Source: a virus. From it: a stretch of DNA of 64,000 bases. A program made the position numbers and the translations under genes. Positions within the stretch are counted from its first letter, which is position 1. Each line of letters opens with the position of its first letter. Below are positions 6,975 through 16,268 of this stretch, one piece after another. The stretch covers positions 1 to 64,000 of the IMG/VR virus record IMGVR_UViG_3300006810_000037, one strand, 5' to 3'. The notes under the pieces were generated by a model, which was given only the letters and a program-made list of their open reading frames with translations, was not told the DNA's origin and made no database searches.

Positions 6975-9833
6975 TTAGAATCCGAAACCTGGTAAACCAC
7001 CAAAGCCACCACCTGCTCCTCCTAATAAATCTCCTCCGAAATCGGAGGTGAAATCATCTAAGAAGCTTTGACCTGAAGTTGATTTCTTAGTTTTAATTGT
7101 AGTATTATTACCAAAATCTGCAAAACTATTAGGTGATTGTATCGAAGGTGTATCAAGAAAACTTCCGATAGAACCCAAGGCCGCTTCTGGACTTGAAGTA
7201 TTTAAACCTCCTAATATGTCGAAATCTCCAAATTCAGCCTTTACTTCTTCTTTGCTTTGCCCTGGGAAAAAAGTATCATAAAACTCATTCTCTGTTCCTT
7301 TAAAACCTGCTTGTTGAAATATACCAAATAGACCTGCTCCTTCTCGTCCGCTTTCTTTATCTATTTCCCTTTCAATATAATCCACTCCAAGTGTTTCTTG
7401 ACTAATTTCTTCACCTGCCTCTGCAAGTGCTTTAATCCTTTCTCTTAAAGTAGCAGCATCTTGACCTTGAATCGTACTGATAAGAATATTTTTAACTTCA
7501 TCTAATTCTCCTTCTCCTTTTACAAGTCCGAGTTGCCTTCCAATTTTAGTGTTAGGGCCAACACCTGCATTATCTAAAACACCTTCAGCAAATTCATCGG
7601 GTGAAATAAAATTACCAAAGACACCGCCGCCTAGTACATCGCGTTCGTCAAGAAGACTAGGTATAAGCTCAAAATTTTTATACCTTTCAATACGATCCTG
7701 ATCAATTGGATTATCAAAAGCAGCAAAGGTAATTGGAGCCCCGTCTAATAAAATTTCATTTCCATCAATATCCCTTCCGCCTCTGGTAATGTCGTATAAA
7801 GTTCTTGCAAAAGGCTCCTTTTGAATATCGTAAATTAAATTACCTTTATTGTCTTCAAAAGGTTGAGGGACAATACCTCGCACAAGAAGAGCATTAAGGT
7901 ATTTAGGATCGCCTGACTGAGCCCGTTCAAATTGTTCTTTAAAAAAGTTTTTTTGAAACTCTAGCTTTCTTTCGTATCTTGAAGAATCTGCTGCTACTTG
8001 CTCTTTAACTGGACGATCAAAAAATGGATTTTCAAAAAATCTTGCATCAAAATTTGCATCTAATCCATCTACTGGCTTTAAGGCATCTAAAAAAGTTTTA
8101 GTCTGATCCAATGCTAAAACCTGCAAAGCATTTTTAGTAGACTGCGTCTGAAACGGAGTTTGCAGTTCTTCATCAACATCGATAAAATTTATAAACTCAT
8201 TGATTGATTTAGACGCGTTAAATCTTGGGCGTAGATAATCATTAATAAAATCACGAGCAAATTGAGAATCAATACCTTTGTAATTAAAATCAGGGTTATT
8301 TGGATTGTCTATAGCCTTAATTTCATTATCTATTTTTTTAATACGGTCAAACGTATCTATTTTTTTTCCACTAGGAACAAATTCTCTACCTGATATAGTA
8401 AATAAAATATCTCTGCCACCAGGTAGTTCTTTTAAATACTCCACTACGTCATCTGTTTTCTCAAAGCCTGTTTCTCTCAAAAACTCTCTGGTAAATTCAC
8501 CAGAATCTTTATCAAAAACTTCGCCTTTTTTTTCTAAGGCTTGTGATCTAAACTCTTTTTTACTTCCATTTTTCGCATAAAAAGCTCTACCGAAATCAGC
8601 TTTTGATACTTGGCGGCCGTTTGCATTTGCTGATGAACCGAAACCTTGGTTGTTTGTTTTACTTACTACTTCTTCATAGGCTTCTAAAACTTTAGGATTA
8701 GTCTCTACATAAGCAATATAATCTTCTGGTTTTGGTTGAGCATTTTCTAAAATATCTTTTTCTAACTCAAGATCTGCGAATTTTTTTTCATAATCTTTTG
8801 CGTATTTTTCAACCAGATCTTTTTCAAAAAAGTTTTGCCAATTAACGATAGTGCTATTACCACCAAATTGTCCTAGAGCCCCTCCTAATGTTTTACTGAT
8901 TTCATCTCTTACACCGGTTGGTAATAATCCTCCGGCATCGCCCAACAAGTCATTTGCTGCGTTACTTCCAAAATTACTAAATTGAGAACCTAATAAATTA
9001 TTTGTTATATCAAATTGCTGTTCTTCTCTTTTTGCACGCTCCAGTCTATTAATAGTAGTTCGTAAAACATCTTCTGAAAGCCGACCAAATTGTCTAGTTT
9101 GTAATAGACCTTCTTCACCTAGTGCCGTAGTTACACTGTCTTCAGCCAATTCGTCTTTTTTATCAGCTCTAAACAGATTAATTGTTTGTTGAGTAACGGC
9201 AGGACCACCTTCAAAACCTAGCGGGTTGTCACCAACAAATTTTCCTTTACTTGCAAAAGCATTTGGCTCTCGATTTTGCGTAGCTCCATTGAATTGATAA
9301 TCTCCGGCAGCAAACGTGTTGATATCTGGGAAAGTACCCAGGATATCTAAATTGCCTTCTTCAACTGCTCGTTCATATTCAGCTTTGACTTCTGGATACT
9401 TTTCTAAATAAAATACAGGGTCAAAAAAATTGTCGGCTGAAACAGGTCCTGATGTAAGAGATACAGGCGAGTATCCAGGAACTTGTCTTGTGTCAAAAGG
9501 CTTGACAACAAAATCTTTATAAAAGTTATCATAAGATTTAAGCAATGCATTTTTCTTTCCGTCAGATATTTGTAGATTATTAAGTAAAAAATTCTTTTTA
9601 GTAAGGTATTGATTTTGGGTATTTAAAGAAGTTCTAGCTTCTTGTACAACAAGATCTATCGCCGCATTAATTCTTCTTGCTACATTTAATTGTTTACCAG
9701 AATAATCGTTTTCATTAAGCCTATTAACAATAAATTTATCTTTTTTTGCATTGTACCTAAAAATCTCATCTGGCAGTTTTGCCTGATTCATTCCTCCCGT
9801 CTGTGTTTCTGGCTGTGTCTGTGTGCTATTCAT
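6975..9833 (-). CDS. Large virion protein, 952 aa
   Basis: This is the longest gene in the window. The sequence is Asn/Asp/Phe-rich, with an FFDPVFYLEKYPEV segment near residue 138 resembling a repeat found in surface-associated proteins, and a Gly/Phe-rich C-terminus. No transmembrane or coiled-coil tape-measure pattern is obvious. Position in the late block and size suggest an internal virion or tail protein. I cannot assign it to a family. Confidence 0.7.
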   Translation of the reverse strand: MNSTQTQPETQTGGMNQAKLPDEIFRYNAKKDKFIVNRLNENDYSGKQLNVARRINAAIDLVVQEARTSLNTQNQYLTKKNFLLNNLQISDGKKNALLKSYDNFYKDFVVKPFDTRQVPGYSPVSLTSGPVSADNFFDPVFYLEKYPEVKAEYERAVEEGNLDILGTFPDINTFAAGDYQFNGATQNREPNAFASKGKFVGDNPLGFEGGPAVTQQTINLFRADKKDELAEDSVTTALGEEGLLQTRQFGRLSEDVLRTTINRLERAKREEQQFDITNNLLGSQFSNFGSNAANDLLGDAGGLLPTGVRDEISKTLGGALGQFGGNSTIVNWQNFFEKDLVEKYAKDYEKKFADLELEKDILENAQPKPEDYIAYVETNPKVLEAYEEVVSKTNNQGFGSSANANGRQVSKADFGRAFYAKNGSKKEFRSQALEKKGEVFDKDSGEFTREFLRETGFEKTDDVVEYLKELPGGRDILFTISGREFVPSGKKIDTFDRIKKIDNEIKAIDNPNNPDFNYKGIDSQFARDFINDYLRPRFNASKSINEFINFIDVDEELQTPFQTQSTKNALQVLALDQTKTFLDALKPVDGLDANFDARFFENPFFDRPVKEQVAADSSRYERKLEFQKNFFKEQFERAQSGDPKYLNALLVRGIVPQPFEDNKGNLIYDIQKEPFARTLYDITRGGRDIDGNEILLDGAPITFAAFDNPIDQDRIERYKNFELIPSLLDERDVLGGGVFGNFISPDEFAEGVLDNAGVGPNTKIGRQLGLVKGEGELDEVKNILISTIQGQDAATLRERIKALAEAGEEISQETLGVDYIEREIDKESGREGAGLFGIFQQAGFKGTENEFYDTFFPGQSKEEVKAEFGDFDILGGLNTSSPEAALGSIGSFLDTPSIQSPNSFADFGNNTTIKTKKSTSGQSFLDDFTSDFGGDLLGGAGGGFGGLPGFGF

Positions 9834-9841
9834 TAAAAAAA

Positions 9842-10207
9842 CTAAGCTATTTTTAATTCTATAGGATGGTTTATAAGGGAATAAATGTCAATAGTCTCTT
9901 GGTTTACCCATCTTTTAATTTCAACCAAACGTTCCTTACAAAAAAATTCTTGCTTTGTATACCACTGTTCCATATCATGACTGGCCTTGTTAGAATTACA
10001 CCTTTGACAAGAAGGAAGTAAATTGCAACGACTGCTGGGACCAGACTTATATCGTGGGATTATGTGGTCAAGAGAAGTTGCGGAGGCACCGCAGTAAGCA
10101 CATTTGTTATCCCACGCATCATATATTGATTCTCTAAAACGTCTCTTCGCTCGTTTAGGTGTTAACTCAATGAGAAGGGCAAGTGGATCCTGTTCATTGT
10201 TAAACAT
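9842..10207 (-). CDS. HNH endonuclease
   Basis: The fold is a classical HNH: CAYCGAS, then LDHIIPRYKSG, then NLLPSCQRCNSNK, with two CxxC knuckles and the catalytic DH pair. It follows the large virion gene by 8 bp. HNH genes in phages act as free-standing homing endonucleases or in packaging; no intron is seen next to this one. Confidence 0.85.
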   Translation of the reverse strand: MFNNEQDPLALLIELTPKRAKRRFRESIYDAWDNKCAYCGASATSLDHIIPRYKSGPSSRCNLLPSCQRCNSNKASHDMEQWYTKQEFFCKERLVEIKRWVNQETIDIYSLINHPIELKIA

Positions 10208-10315
10208 GCCTCTTGAGCAGTTATCTTATTCTAAGTCGACTTAATTCGTAAAATCGAATTTGACAAGCTTTAAAAAAACGATATCGTACTTATGTACAAC
10301 TGCTGCGGTCGCAGT

Positions 10316-10528
10316 ATGAAGAACTCTCAAACTTGGAAGACGGCGCAAAAAACCGTCAGTGAGCTTGGCATCGATAAGAAAACATTGTTTAAGTACAGAG
10401 ACGACGGAACCTTGAAGCTTGGACCGCACTTCTTAGCTTTTTCTAACACTTACTCAAGGGACAGCTATCGCTGGAATGTGAATGCAGTTAAAAGGCAGCT
10501 AACAAGCAAGGGTTTGCTTGCAGCTTAA
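10316..10528 (+). CDS. Excisionase-like HTH protein
   Basis: From ATG 10316 the protein is 70 residues: SQTWKTAQKTVSELGIDKKT, then LFKYRDDGTLKLGPHFLA, then DSYRWNVNAVKRQL. This is a small winged-helix DNA-binding layout frequent beside integrases in cyanobacteria and their phages. ATG 10292 is an alternative start. It converges on, and overlaps by 30 bp, a decayed integrase-like gene, which supports a past integration module. Confidence 0.6.
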   Translation: MKNSQTWKTAQKTVSELGIDKKTLFKYRDDGTLKLGPHFLAFSNTYSRDSYRWNVNAVKRQLTSKGLLAA

Positions 10529-10891
10529 ATAACAGCATTTTTTTCTATTTCTATGAGCCGCTATTAAAGTATCGACATTTAAATCGATCTTTCCGTTCTT
10601 TATAGCTCTTTCAAGTGATCTACAAAGAGTACTTAAACGGCCTTGAATATTTCTAGGCTGTTTTTTAAGTTCAAAAATTATTGCCCAATGAGGATGCATT
10701 GGTTTGATTGGTTTTTTCTTTCCTTGTAAAAGGACTGAGTTATCTGGACCCCAAGAAAAGTTTTTAAGCTGTGAAGGCTTTAAACCATAAGTAGCAATCA
10801 TTCCATACAGCCACGCAAGGCTTTTGCTGCGTTCACCTCTATCTAAAGAAAAGAAATCATCAACTATGCGCTGATCTAGGGGTGCGCCCAT
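10499..10891 (-). CDS. Integrase-like remnant (tyrosine recombinase fragment)
   Basis: The segment LAWLYGMIATYGLKPSQLKNF resembles the start of the catalytic domain of cyanobacterial tyrosine recombinases, where the consensus YGLRPHE supplies the first catalytic Arg; here it is Lys. A beta-strand region and a Pro/Trp motif (PMHPHWAIIF) follow as in that family. The length (130 residues) lacks the C-terminal His-x-x-Arg and Tyr boxes, so it is probably not an active recombinase. ATG 10891 is preferred to GTG 10903. Confidence 0.45.
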   Translation of the reverse strand: MGAPLDQRIVDDFFSLDRGERSKSLAWLYGMIATYGLKPSQLKNFSWGPDNSVLLQGKKKPIKPMHPHWAIIFELKKQPRNIQGRLSTLCRSLERAIKNGKIDLNVDTLIAAHRNRKKCCYLSCKQTLAC

Positions 10892-10951
10892 TGTAAAAAC
10901 CACAGGGGAGTAAGTTTTTAAAAGCTTGCGTCTAGTTTAACCCCTAGTAAT

Positions 10952-11182
10952 TTATGCGGGGCCTCCGCCCGTTATAGTGGCTGCCCAAGCAGCCCCCATT
11001 GCACTGATGGTAGATGTTTCCCCTGAACCAAATGGTAGGTTGACTGTATCTCCAGCGTGGTATCGAGAAGGATTACCTGAAAGTTTTACAGGACTTCTAC
11101 CAAATTCTCTTTTACTTAGTTGAGTTTCTGAAAGATCAACTCTCGTTTGAATTATATCTCCAAATCCAGGTGTATTAGACAT
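10952..11182 (-). CDS. Small virion-block protein
   Basis: From ATG 11182 (MSNTPGFGDIIQTRV) this is a 76-residue protein. Its start lies 8 bp inside the end of the SWIM-motif virion gene upstream, a coupled arrangement. It ends in a Gly/Ala/Thr-rich tail. A structural role is inferred only from position. Confidence 0.6.
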   Translation of the reverse strand: MSNTPGFGDIIQTRVDLSETQLSKREFGRSPVKLSGNPSRYHAGDTVNLPFGSGETSTISAMGAAWAATITGGGPA

Positions 11183-12764
11183 TAGAAGGTCTGCCTCCTG
11201 AAGCAGGTACATAAGCTGAGCCGTCTTTATCATACATAGTAAAACCTTCTATCTTAATAAAATCTGCAGGAATATTAAGCAATTTCTGCATCATGCTCAC
11301 CATGATTGGACTTTGAATGTTTAAAGGAGGAACATCCATATATGACAGGCCATACGTGGTTATATTTTCAAATGCTTTCTGTTGATCTCTGCGTGTATCA
11401 TCAACTAATTTTTGTTCCCATGTTACCTGCTCACTGGTAAAGGCAGGGTAATCAGAAGGCTCAGGAGGAAATAAATCATCTGTATATTTCATAGCATAGA
11501 TATGTTTGCAGTATCTATACTCATCTAACAAATGACTCCAAGTATCTTGAACCTGTATTAGTTGATTAGGTTCTCCTGCAGCTGCAGGAGGAATTGTATC
11601 GTAATCACCATATTTAACCATGCCCTCACTACGAGGTGCAGGGGCATCAGGGTTTTTAGGTAGGTCAGTACCTCTTAAATAAACATTTCCAAAGTCGCTA
11701 AAAACACCAGGGAAATCACGGTTTGTGTTCGATGGCTTGTTATTTATACCCGCAGAATTTACTGACTGATTATAAGGCAACTCATATCCAGAAGGAGCAA
11801 CAATTGTTAGCGCTCTATTCTGTAAAGCTTCTTGCATAATTCTCTCATCAATTTCACCGGCTGTTGTTGTAACTTCATAACGCCCTGGTTTTAATGTTGC
11901 ACATCTAGTTATAGGAAAGGTCGGACTTTTTCTCTTACCTAAAAATGTAGAAACATAATAGTATTGTCTACGTGTAAAATCTTGACAACTACAAGCATAT
12001 TTAGATCCGTTAATAAAAAATCTTCCTACCTGAGGAGATCTCTGCGAAGGTGTGATTAAGACACTGTCAAATGTAGATTCAATAGAACCTTGCTTACGTA
12101 AAATTAATACGCCATTGTACGGTTCGATTGAATCCAATACCGCCGCTGTATACCCATACTTTATTCCTGTATCTGGATCAATTGTTTCTTTTGTAATAGG
12201 AATACCCGCTTGCGTTAGAACTCTATCTTCTAAAACATCTCCGTTTAAAGGAGTTAAGTTAGGTTGATTGCCAGGGGTTTCTATGAAGAGCGGAGGAGGC
12301 AGCGGATTATTCGCATCCCATGTTCCGTTTAATTGCACACGCCAAAAATTTCCTGAATCAGTAACAGATGCGATAGATAATTCTGTATTATTTTGATCAA
12401 CTAAATTGTCAAATCTAAGACTTCCTGCAAGGATAGATCCGCACCAATGCATTCCCAACTCTTTGTTTTTAGTAGGAAATCCCCTAATCAGTCCTGCCAT
12501 AAGTGGCGGATTATCGCCATTCTGTGTAGAACCGGAAGGAAGAGGTATTCGATAAGAGAAGGGATATTCAAATGCTGCATAAGCAAGATTAGAAGTTGCT
12601 AACTCGTAACCTCTTCTCCAGCGATTCCAAGACGCCTCTTTATTGCTTGAATAAAGTGAGTCTGCAACACTACCACCGAATTCGGAAACGATTGGAAAAG
12701 GACCTGCTTTTGCTTTACTTTGAGGTGGCTCCTTGAATCCAAAAGAATTGCCACGCGGTGACAT
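11175..12764 (-). CDS. Virion protein with a split SWIM zinc-finger motif
   Basis: This 529-residue late protein contains YACSCQDF at about residue 255 and YCKHIYA at about 420, which together form the CxC...CxH ligand set of SWIM zinc fingers, separated by about 160 residues instead of the usual short spacer. Aromatic and Pro-rich segments surround the site. The neighbours are virion genes, so a structural protein with a bound metal is inferred. Whether the two halves fold together is not known. Confidence 0.6.
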   Translation of the reverse strand: MSPRGNSFGFKEPPQSKAKAGPFPIVSEFGGSVADSLYSSNKEASWNRWRRGYELATSNLAYAAFEYPFSYRIPLPSGSTQNGDNPPLMAGLIRGFPTKNKELGMHWCGSILAGSLRFDNLVDQNNTELSIASVTDSGNFWRVQLNGTWDANNPLPPPLFIETPGNQPNLTPLNGDVLEDRVLTQAGIPITKETIDPDTGIKYGYTAAVLDSIEPYNGVLILRKQGSIESTFDSVLITPSQRSPQVGRFFINGSKYACSCQDFTRRQYYYVSTFLGKRKSPTFPITRCATLKPGRYEVTTTAGEIDERIMQEALQNRALTIVAPSGYELPYNQSVNSAGINNKPSNTNRDFPGVFSDFGNVYLRGTDLPKNPDAPAPRSEGMVKYGDYDTIPPAAAGEPNQLIQVQDTWSHLLDEYRYCKHIYAMKYTDDLFPPEPSDYPAFTSEQVTWEQKLVDDTRRDQQKAFENITTYGLSYMDVPPLNIQSPIMVSMMQKLLNIPADFIKIEGFTMYDKDGSAYVPASGGRPSNV

Positions 12765-12766
12765 GG

Positions 12767-13552
12767 CTAGAAGAAACCGCCCTGAGCAATGACCGTAACT
12801 CCAGGAGTGTAGCCTGAAGGATACGTGTTAGTTGGTAAAACACCCGCGTACAAGCGATCACCTTTTTCTAAATAAATGCCTCGCGCACGAACAGGCGTAC
12901 CGCCTGACAAACCACTTGTATCGCCTGCTGCGGGAACGGGAGCGCTTAGTTGAGGTAGAACATCCGTGCAGTCAACGTCTTGTGAACCAGAAGGTAAGTA
13001 CTTAGTAAACAGCACAGCATAGTCACCGCTAGCAGGAATAGGATTAGTTGTTCCTCGAGTATGATAAAAGGTTATTGTTACACCGTATTGCGCATAAATA
13101 AATTGTGACTCAAATGAAAATCCAGAAGCGATTAGTCCTGAATAATTTAAAGCTGTATTAACTCCCGTTAAAGTTGTTGAGCCCGTATATGTGTAATAAC
13201 CTTTACCTGAAAACGGTGCTCCTCCTCCTGTTAATACTCCTGTTTCTTGAATAAATACTGTATTACCGCTTTCTAAAATAATTTCCGTTCCTGATGTTGT
13301 CGTATTTACAGTGTAGTCAGGAGGAATTTGATAATCGCTTCTTACAATCTTAACTGAATCCACAACCCCTCCACTGTTATTGTCGTCTGACAAAGCAGCA
13401 TCCATATCGACAATCAATGCAGGCGCTTGGCCTCCTTGGACTTGTAACGTTTTATTAGCTGAGCTACCTGCAATTTGAGTAGTAAGTACTGAATGATCAA
13501 TAAAAGGACGATCAATAAACAGGGGCTGCTTGTTGGTATTAGTTGAAGTCAC
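12767..13552 (-). CDS. Virion structural protein, 261 aa
   Basis: The protein is Thr/Ser/Gly-rich and beta-strand-dominated (LFIDRPFIDHSVL at the N-terminus; GYYTYTGSTTLTG in the middle; GIYLEKGDRLYAGVL near the end). This style is typical of cyanophage tail or fibre-associated proteins. It precedes the SWIM-motif gene by 2 bp, so the two are co-transcribed. The family is unknown. Confidence 0.6.
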   Translation of the reverse strand: MTSTNTNKQPLFIDRPFIDHSVLTTQIAGSSANKTLQVQGGQAPALIVDMDAALSDDNNSGGVVDSVKIVRSDYQIPPDYTVNTTTSGTEIILESGNTVFIQETGVLTGGGAPFSGKGYYTYTGSTTLTGVNTALNYSGLIASGFSFESQFIYAQYGVTITFYHTRGTTNPIPASGDYAVLFTKYLPSGSQDVDCTDVLPQLSAPVPAAGDTSGLSGGTPVRARGIYLEKGDRLYAGVLPTNTYPSGYTPGVTVIAQGGFF

Positions 13553-13586
13553 TTTATTTTACTGAATAATTTTTATTTTACCAGAG

Positions 13587-13889
13587 CTATACGCCCAAAA
13601 AACTATTGGCGCTAAATCCTGGTATGGTTCCGTTTACTAAAGGCTTGGGTAAAGTTTGAGAAATCTTTGCAGCGAATAACGCATTAGGATTACTACGTAA
13701 AGTTGCAAAAGTTTCAAAGGCCGTTGTATCCATTGGACCATCTCTCACTTCAGCAAGATCAAAATCCATGCGCAGTTGGTTTAAGGCATCAACCTTACTC
13801 ATGGCATCCGTTCCATAGCTACTTGCTTGATACCTATAAACTTCTCCTGGAAAAAAATCCTGATCCATGTATTCATAAAAACTATTCAT
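13587..13889 (-). CDS. Small virion-block protein, 100 aa
   Basis: This protein has an acidic aromatic N-terminus (SFYEYMDQDFFPGEVY) and no recognised domain. Its ATG overlaps the stop of the transglycosylase gene by 4 bp (ATGA), indicating translational coupling and a shared assembly context. Confidence 0.6.
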   Translation of the reverse strand: MNSFYEYMDQDFFPGEVYRYQASSYGTDAMSKVDALNQLRMDFDLAEVRDGPMDTTAFETFATLRSNPNALFAAKISQTLPKPLVNGTIPGFSANSFLGV

Positions 13890-14536
13890 TGAAGAAAACC
13901 TCCTAGTGGATTTAATACATTATTAATAAGTTGTTCTTTCAAACTATTTACAAATTGATCTCTTAAAGAGGTAGCTTTATTGTCAGTTTTACGATATTCA
14001 GCTGGATCATATCTTAGTTTAGATAACACTTGCTCTACAGTCTGTCTTTGTGGCGCATTTGTACTCATCAATGAATCTGTGTTAGAGCCATCAAACGGAC
14101 CTAAAACTGTTTGGCTGTATTTATAAAGATCTCCACCTGGTAAAAGACTAGCTGTTGTATTTGCGACAGTAGTATTGTTTGCGTCTGGCGCATTAATATT
14201 CGCATTTGGGTTGCCGCCAAGAATAGTTGCATAAGCTTTTTGTGGTCCCATACCAGTTTCAAAACCGCGCCCTCTCAGCCACCGTTCAACCGCAGGTAAT
14301 TGTTCAGAAATTGTATAACTTTTATTCTTGATTTTTTCAGGGTCTAAGCCAGCCTCTCGTCTCTCCGGTCCACCAAATTGTATTAAGCCGTAGTAATTGC
14401 CTCCAGCTCCGCCCCAGATGTTTGGGTTGAATGATGATTCTTTCGCAATAATAGCGCCAAAAGAATAAGGATCTAAGCCTAATCTATCGGCCGTTGCTTT
14501 AATAGCTGCTTTGTCTGCTGCACTTAAATTCGCCAT
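13886..14536 (-). CDS. Virion-associated lytic transglycosylase/lysozyme
   Basis: Residues 10-60 follow the SLT/lysozyme-like pattern: AAIKATADRLGLDPYSFGAI, then AKESSFNP with the catalytic Glu, then NYYGLIQFG. Such enzymes cleave peptidoglycan locally during DNA entry. The C-terminal 100 residues are Asn/Thr-rich and end in a helix (FVNSLKEQLINNVLNPLG) that also appears in modified form at the end of the M23-like protein (SLMDNLKMQLIQQAINPF), so the two may dock to the same partner. Confidence 0.75.
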   Translation of the reverse strand: MANLSAADKAAIKATADRLGLDPYSFGAIIAKESSFNPNIWGGAGGNYYGLIQFGGPERREAGLDPEKIKNKSYTISEQLPAVERWLRGRGFETGMGPQKAYATILGGNPNANINAPDANNTTVANTTASLLPGGDLYKYSQTVLGPFDGSNTDSLMSTNAPQRQTVEQVLSKLRYDPAEYRKTDNKATSLRDQFVNSLKEQLINNVLNPLGGFLQ

Positions 14537-15759
14537 TACCCCGGTCCACCTGGCCTAAAGTTGTTTAATTGTTGAAGAAACATTTCACTATCTTCTGGAC
14601 TCAGCACTGGCTCAAGGCCAGGCTCAGAACCCATGCCTTGTGTCTGCTGCTCCATCCTCCCATTACGATAATAGTCAGCAAGGGATTGAGCAGAACTCTG
14701 CTGGACTCCAACAGGGTTTTCCATATTGTAATTTCTGCCTTCCATCATGGGATTAGTCTCGTCATAAACAAGACCAGCCATCAGAGGATTAGGGGTCTTA
14801 GGAGTCAGCTGGTCACCATACAAAGCACGGCTAATTGCCATTCCCTGTTCTGCGGTATAGTTCACCATACGAGGACCACCTTCTCTGAAGAATGGATCTG
14901 CCTGCTGGGCTACCCTGGAAACTTCATTTTGATATGCGCGTCTCTCTAGTTCTTCTCGTGTAGGCAAGGGAGCTTCATATCTTGGTGGCGGAGGGGCAAA
15001 TCCACCACCACCACCTGGCTGAAAGTTACGTCTAGGTACGTTGGTTTCAACTCTTGGCGGTTTAGGCAACGGAGCAAATCCACCGCCACCACCTGGCTGA
15101 AAGTTACGTCCAGGTACGTTGGTTTCACCTAGATTTGGCTTGGCAGTTGCATCAGTTGCCCTATCAAGAGTTTGACCAATTGTAGGTAAACCAGTAAGAC
15201 CAGCTAGTGTATTATAATACATAGGCAAACCTCCTGTAGAAAAATCTAGAAGTCCACCAAGGCCTCTTTGTTCTTGTCCTCTTCCAAATTCTTCTACGGC
15301 TCTTTGTCCAGGAAAATTTAAATTACTTACGAAAGAGTCAATTGCAGGTCCAACATTATTTAATGCTCCTTCAATTTGACCGGTAATTCCACGTCCGCCA
15401 CCCATTTCACTGGCCGCGAGTCCAACACCAGTCAATGCTCCAGCTCCTAGTGCAGCCCCTGTAGGAGACACAGAAAAGCCTCGTCCCCCCTGTGAACGTA
15501 CATAGGAGGGTGCAGTATTTGGTTGAATAGTTCCCGTGTAAGGTGTATTATTCGGCCTTACATTAACACTAGAAGGTCGAGTAATAGGTCTTGCAACAAC
15601 ACCGGTCTCTAAGCTTCCGCCTCCAGGACCCATGCGGCCTCCAATTCCTGGATTCCTTGGCGGAACTCTTACCCTTCCAGTAGCTTTAGTAGCTTTAGCA
15701 GCCTTGGGGGCTCGACTAAAAGCTCCGCCTAGTGCTCTCATCAGAAGTTTAGTTATCAT
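14536..15759 (-). CDS. Pro/Gly-rich virion protein with internal duplication
   Basis: This 407-residue protein has a basic N-terminus, a Gly/Ala-rich hydrophobic stretch (TGAALGAGALTGVGLAA) and a perfect-looking duplication, ETNVPxRNFQPGGGGGFAP, at about residues 213 and 238. The duplication is visible in the DNA at 14998-15043 and 15076-15121. It overlaps the transglycosylase start by one base. The role is presumably structural. Confidence 0.6.
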   Translation of the reverse strand: MITKLLMRALGGAFSRAPKAAKATKATGRVRVPPRNPGIGGRMGPGGGSLETGVVARPITRPSSVNVRPNNTPYTGTIQPNTAPSYVRSQGGRGFSVSPTGAALGAGALTGVGLAASEMGGGRGITGQIEGALNNVGPAIDSFVSNLNFPGQRAVEEFGRGQEQRGLGGLLDFSTGGLPMYYNTLAGLTGLPTIGQTLDRATDATAKPNLGETNVPGRNFQPGGGGGFAPLPKPPRVETNVPRRNFQPGGGGGFAPPPPRYEAPLPTREELERRAYQNEVSRVAQQADPFFREGGPRMVNYTAEQGMAISRALYGDQLTPKTPNPLMAGLVYDETNPMMEGRNYNMENPVGVQQSSAQSLADYYRNGRMEQQTQGMGSEPGLEPVLSPEDSEMFLQQLNNFRPGGPG

Positions 15760-15761
15760 GG

Positions 15762-16223
15762 CTAGCGGTAGTTAGCATTTAGGTAAACATTTGAACCTAC
15801 AGCGTTATCTGCAGGACCTGGCAGGGCTTGGATGAACTCAGCACCTGAACGCTCATAGCGATAACGTGCTTGGAAGGGATCCTTGTAATTGGGAACGTAT
15901 AAGATTGCGGCTAAGGCATTGGTCTCATACAGATAAATCTCATCCCATACTTTCAAGGATTCACGAGCATTGCTGGATGCAATTGTCCGGTCTACATCAC
16001 CCTCGATCTTTTCGATACGAGTTGAAGGAGAGGTTGCAACTTCAGTCTTTCGCTCAGCTGTATCGCAACGACCTAAGTGATAAATGATCTTGCGATAAAA
16101 GAAAGAGTCAGGAATGGTGTTCATGGCCTCTTCAAGCCGTGCGTAATCACCCGCTGGTACAGACACCGTGAAGTAACCTAAATGATAACGTACACGGCTT
16201 TTATCAAAAGTAGATAACTGCAC
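15762..16223 (-). CDS. Virion-block protein, 153 aa
   Basis: This is a soluble alpha/beta protein (RVRYHLGYFTVSVP at the N-terminus; SLKVWDEIYLYETNAL in the middle) without low-complexity segments, unlike its neighbours. Size and position would suit a head completion or neck protein, but I do not recognise a family. It lies 2 bp upstream of the Pro/Gly-rich gene. Confidence 0.6.
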   Translation of the reverse strand: MQLSTFDKSRVRYHLGYFTVSVPAGDYARLEEAMNTIPDSFFYRKIIYHLGRCDTAERKTEVATSPSTRIEKIEGDVDRTIASSNARESLKVWDEIYLYETNALAAILYVPNYKDPFQARYRYERSGAEFIQALPGPADNAVGSNVYLNANYR

Positions 16224-16268
16224 TGGTCGACCTCTTATATTCTTATTATATTAGGTTAAACCTTGAAC

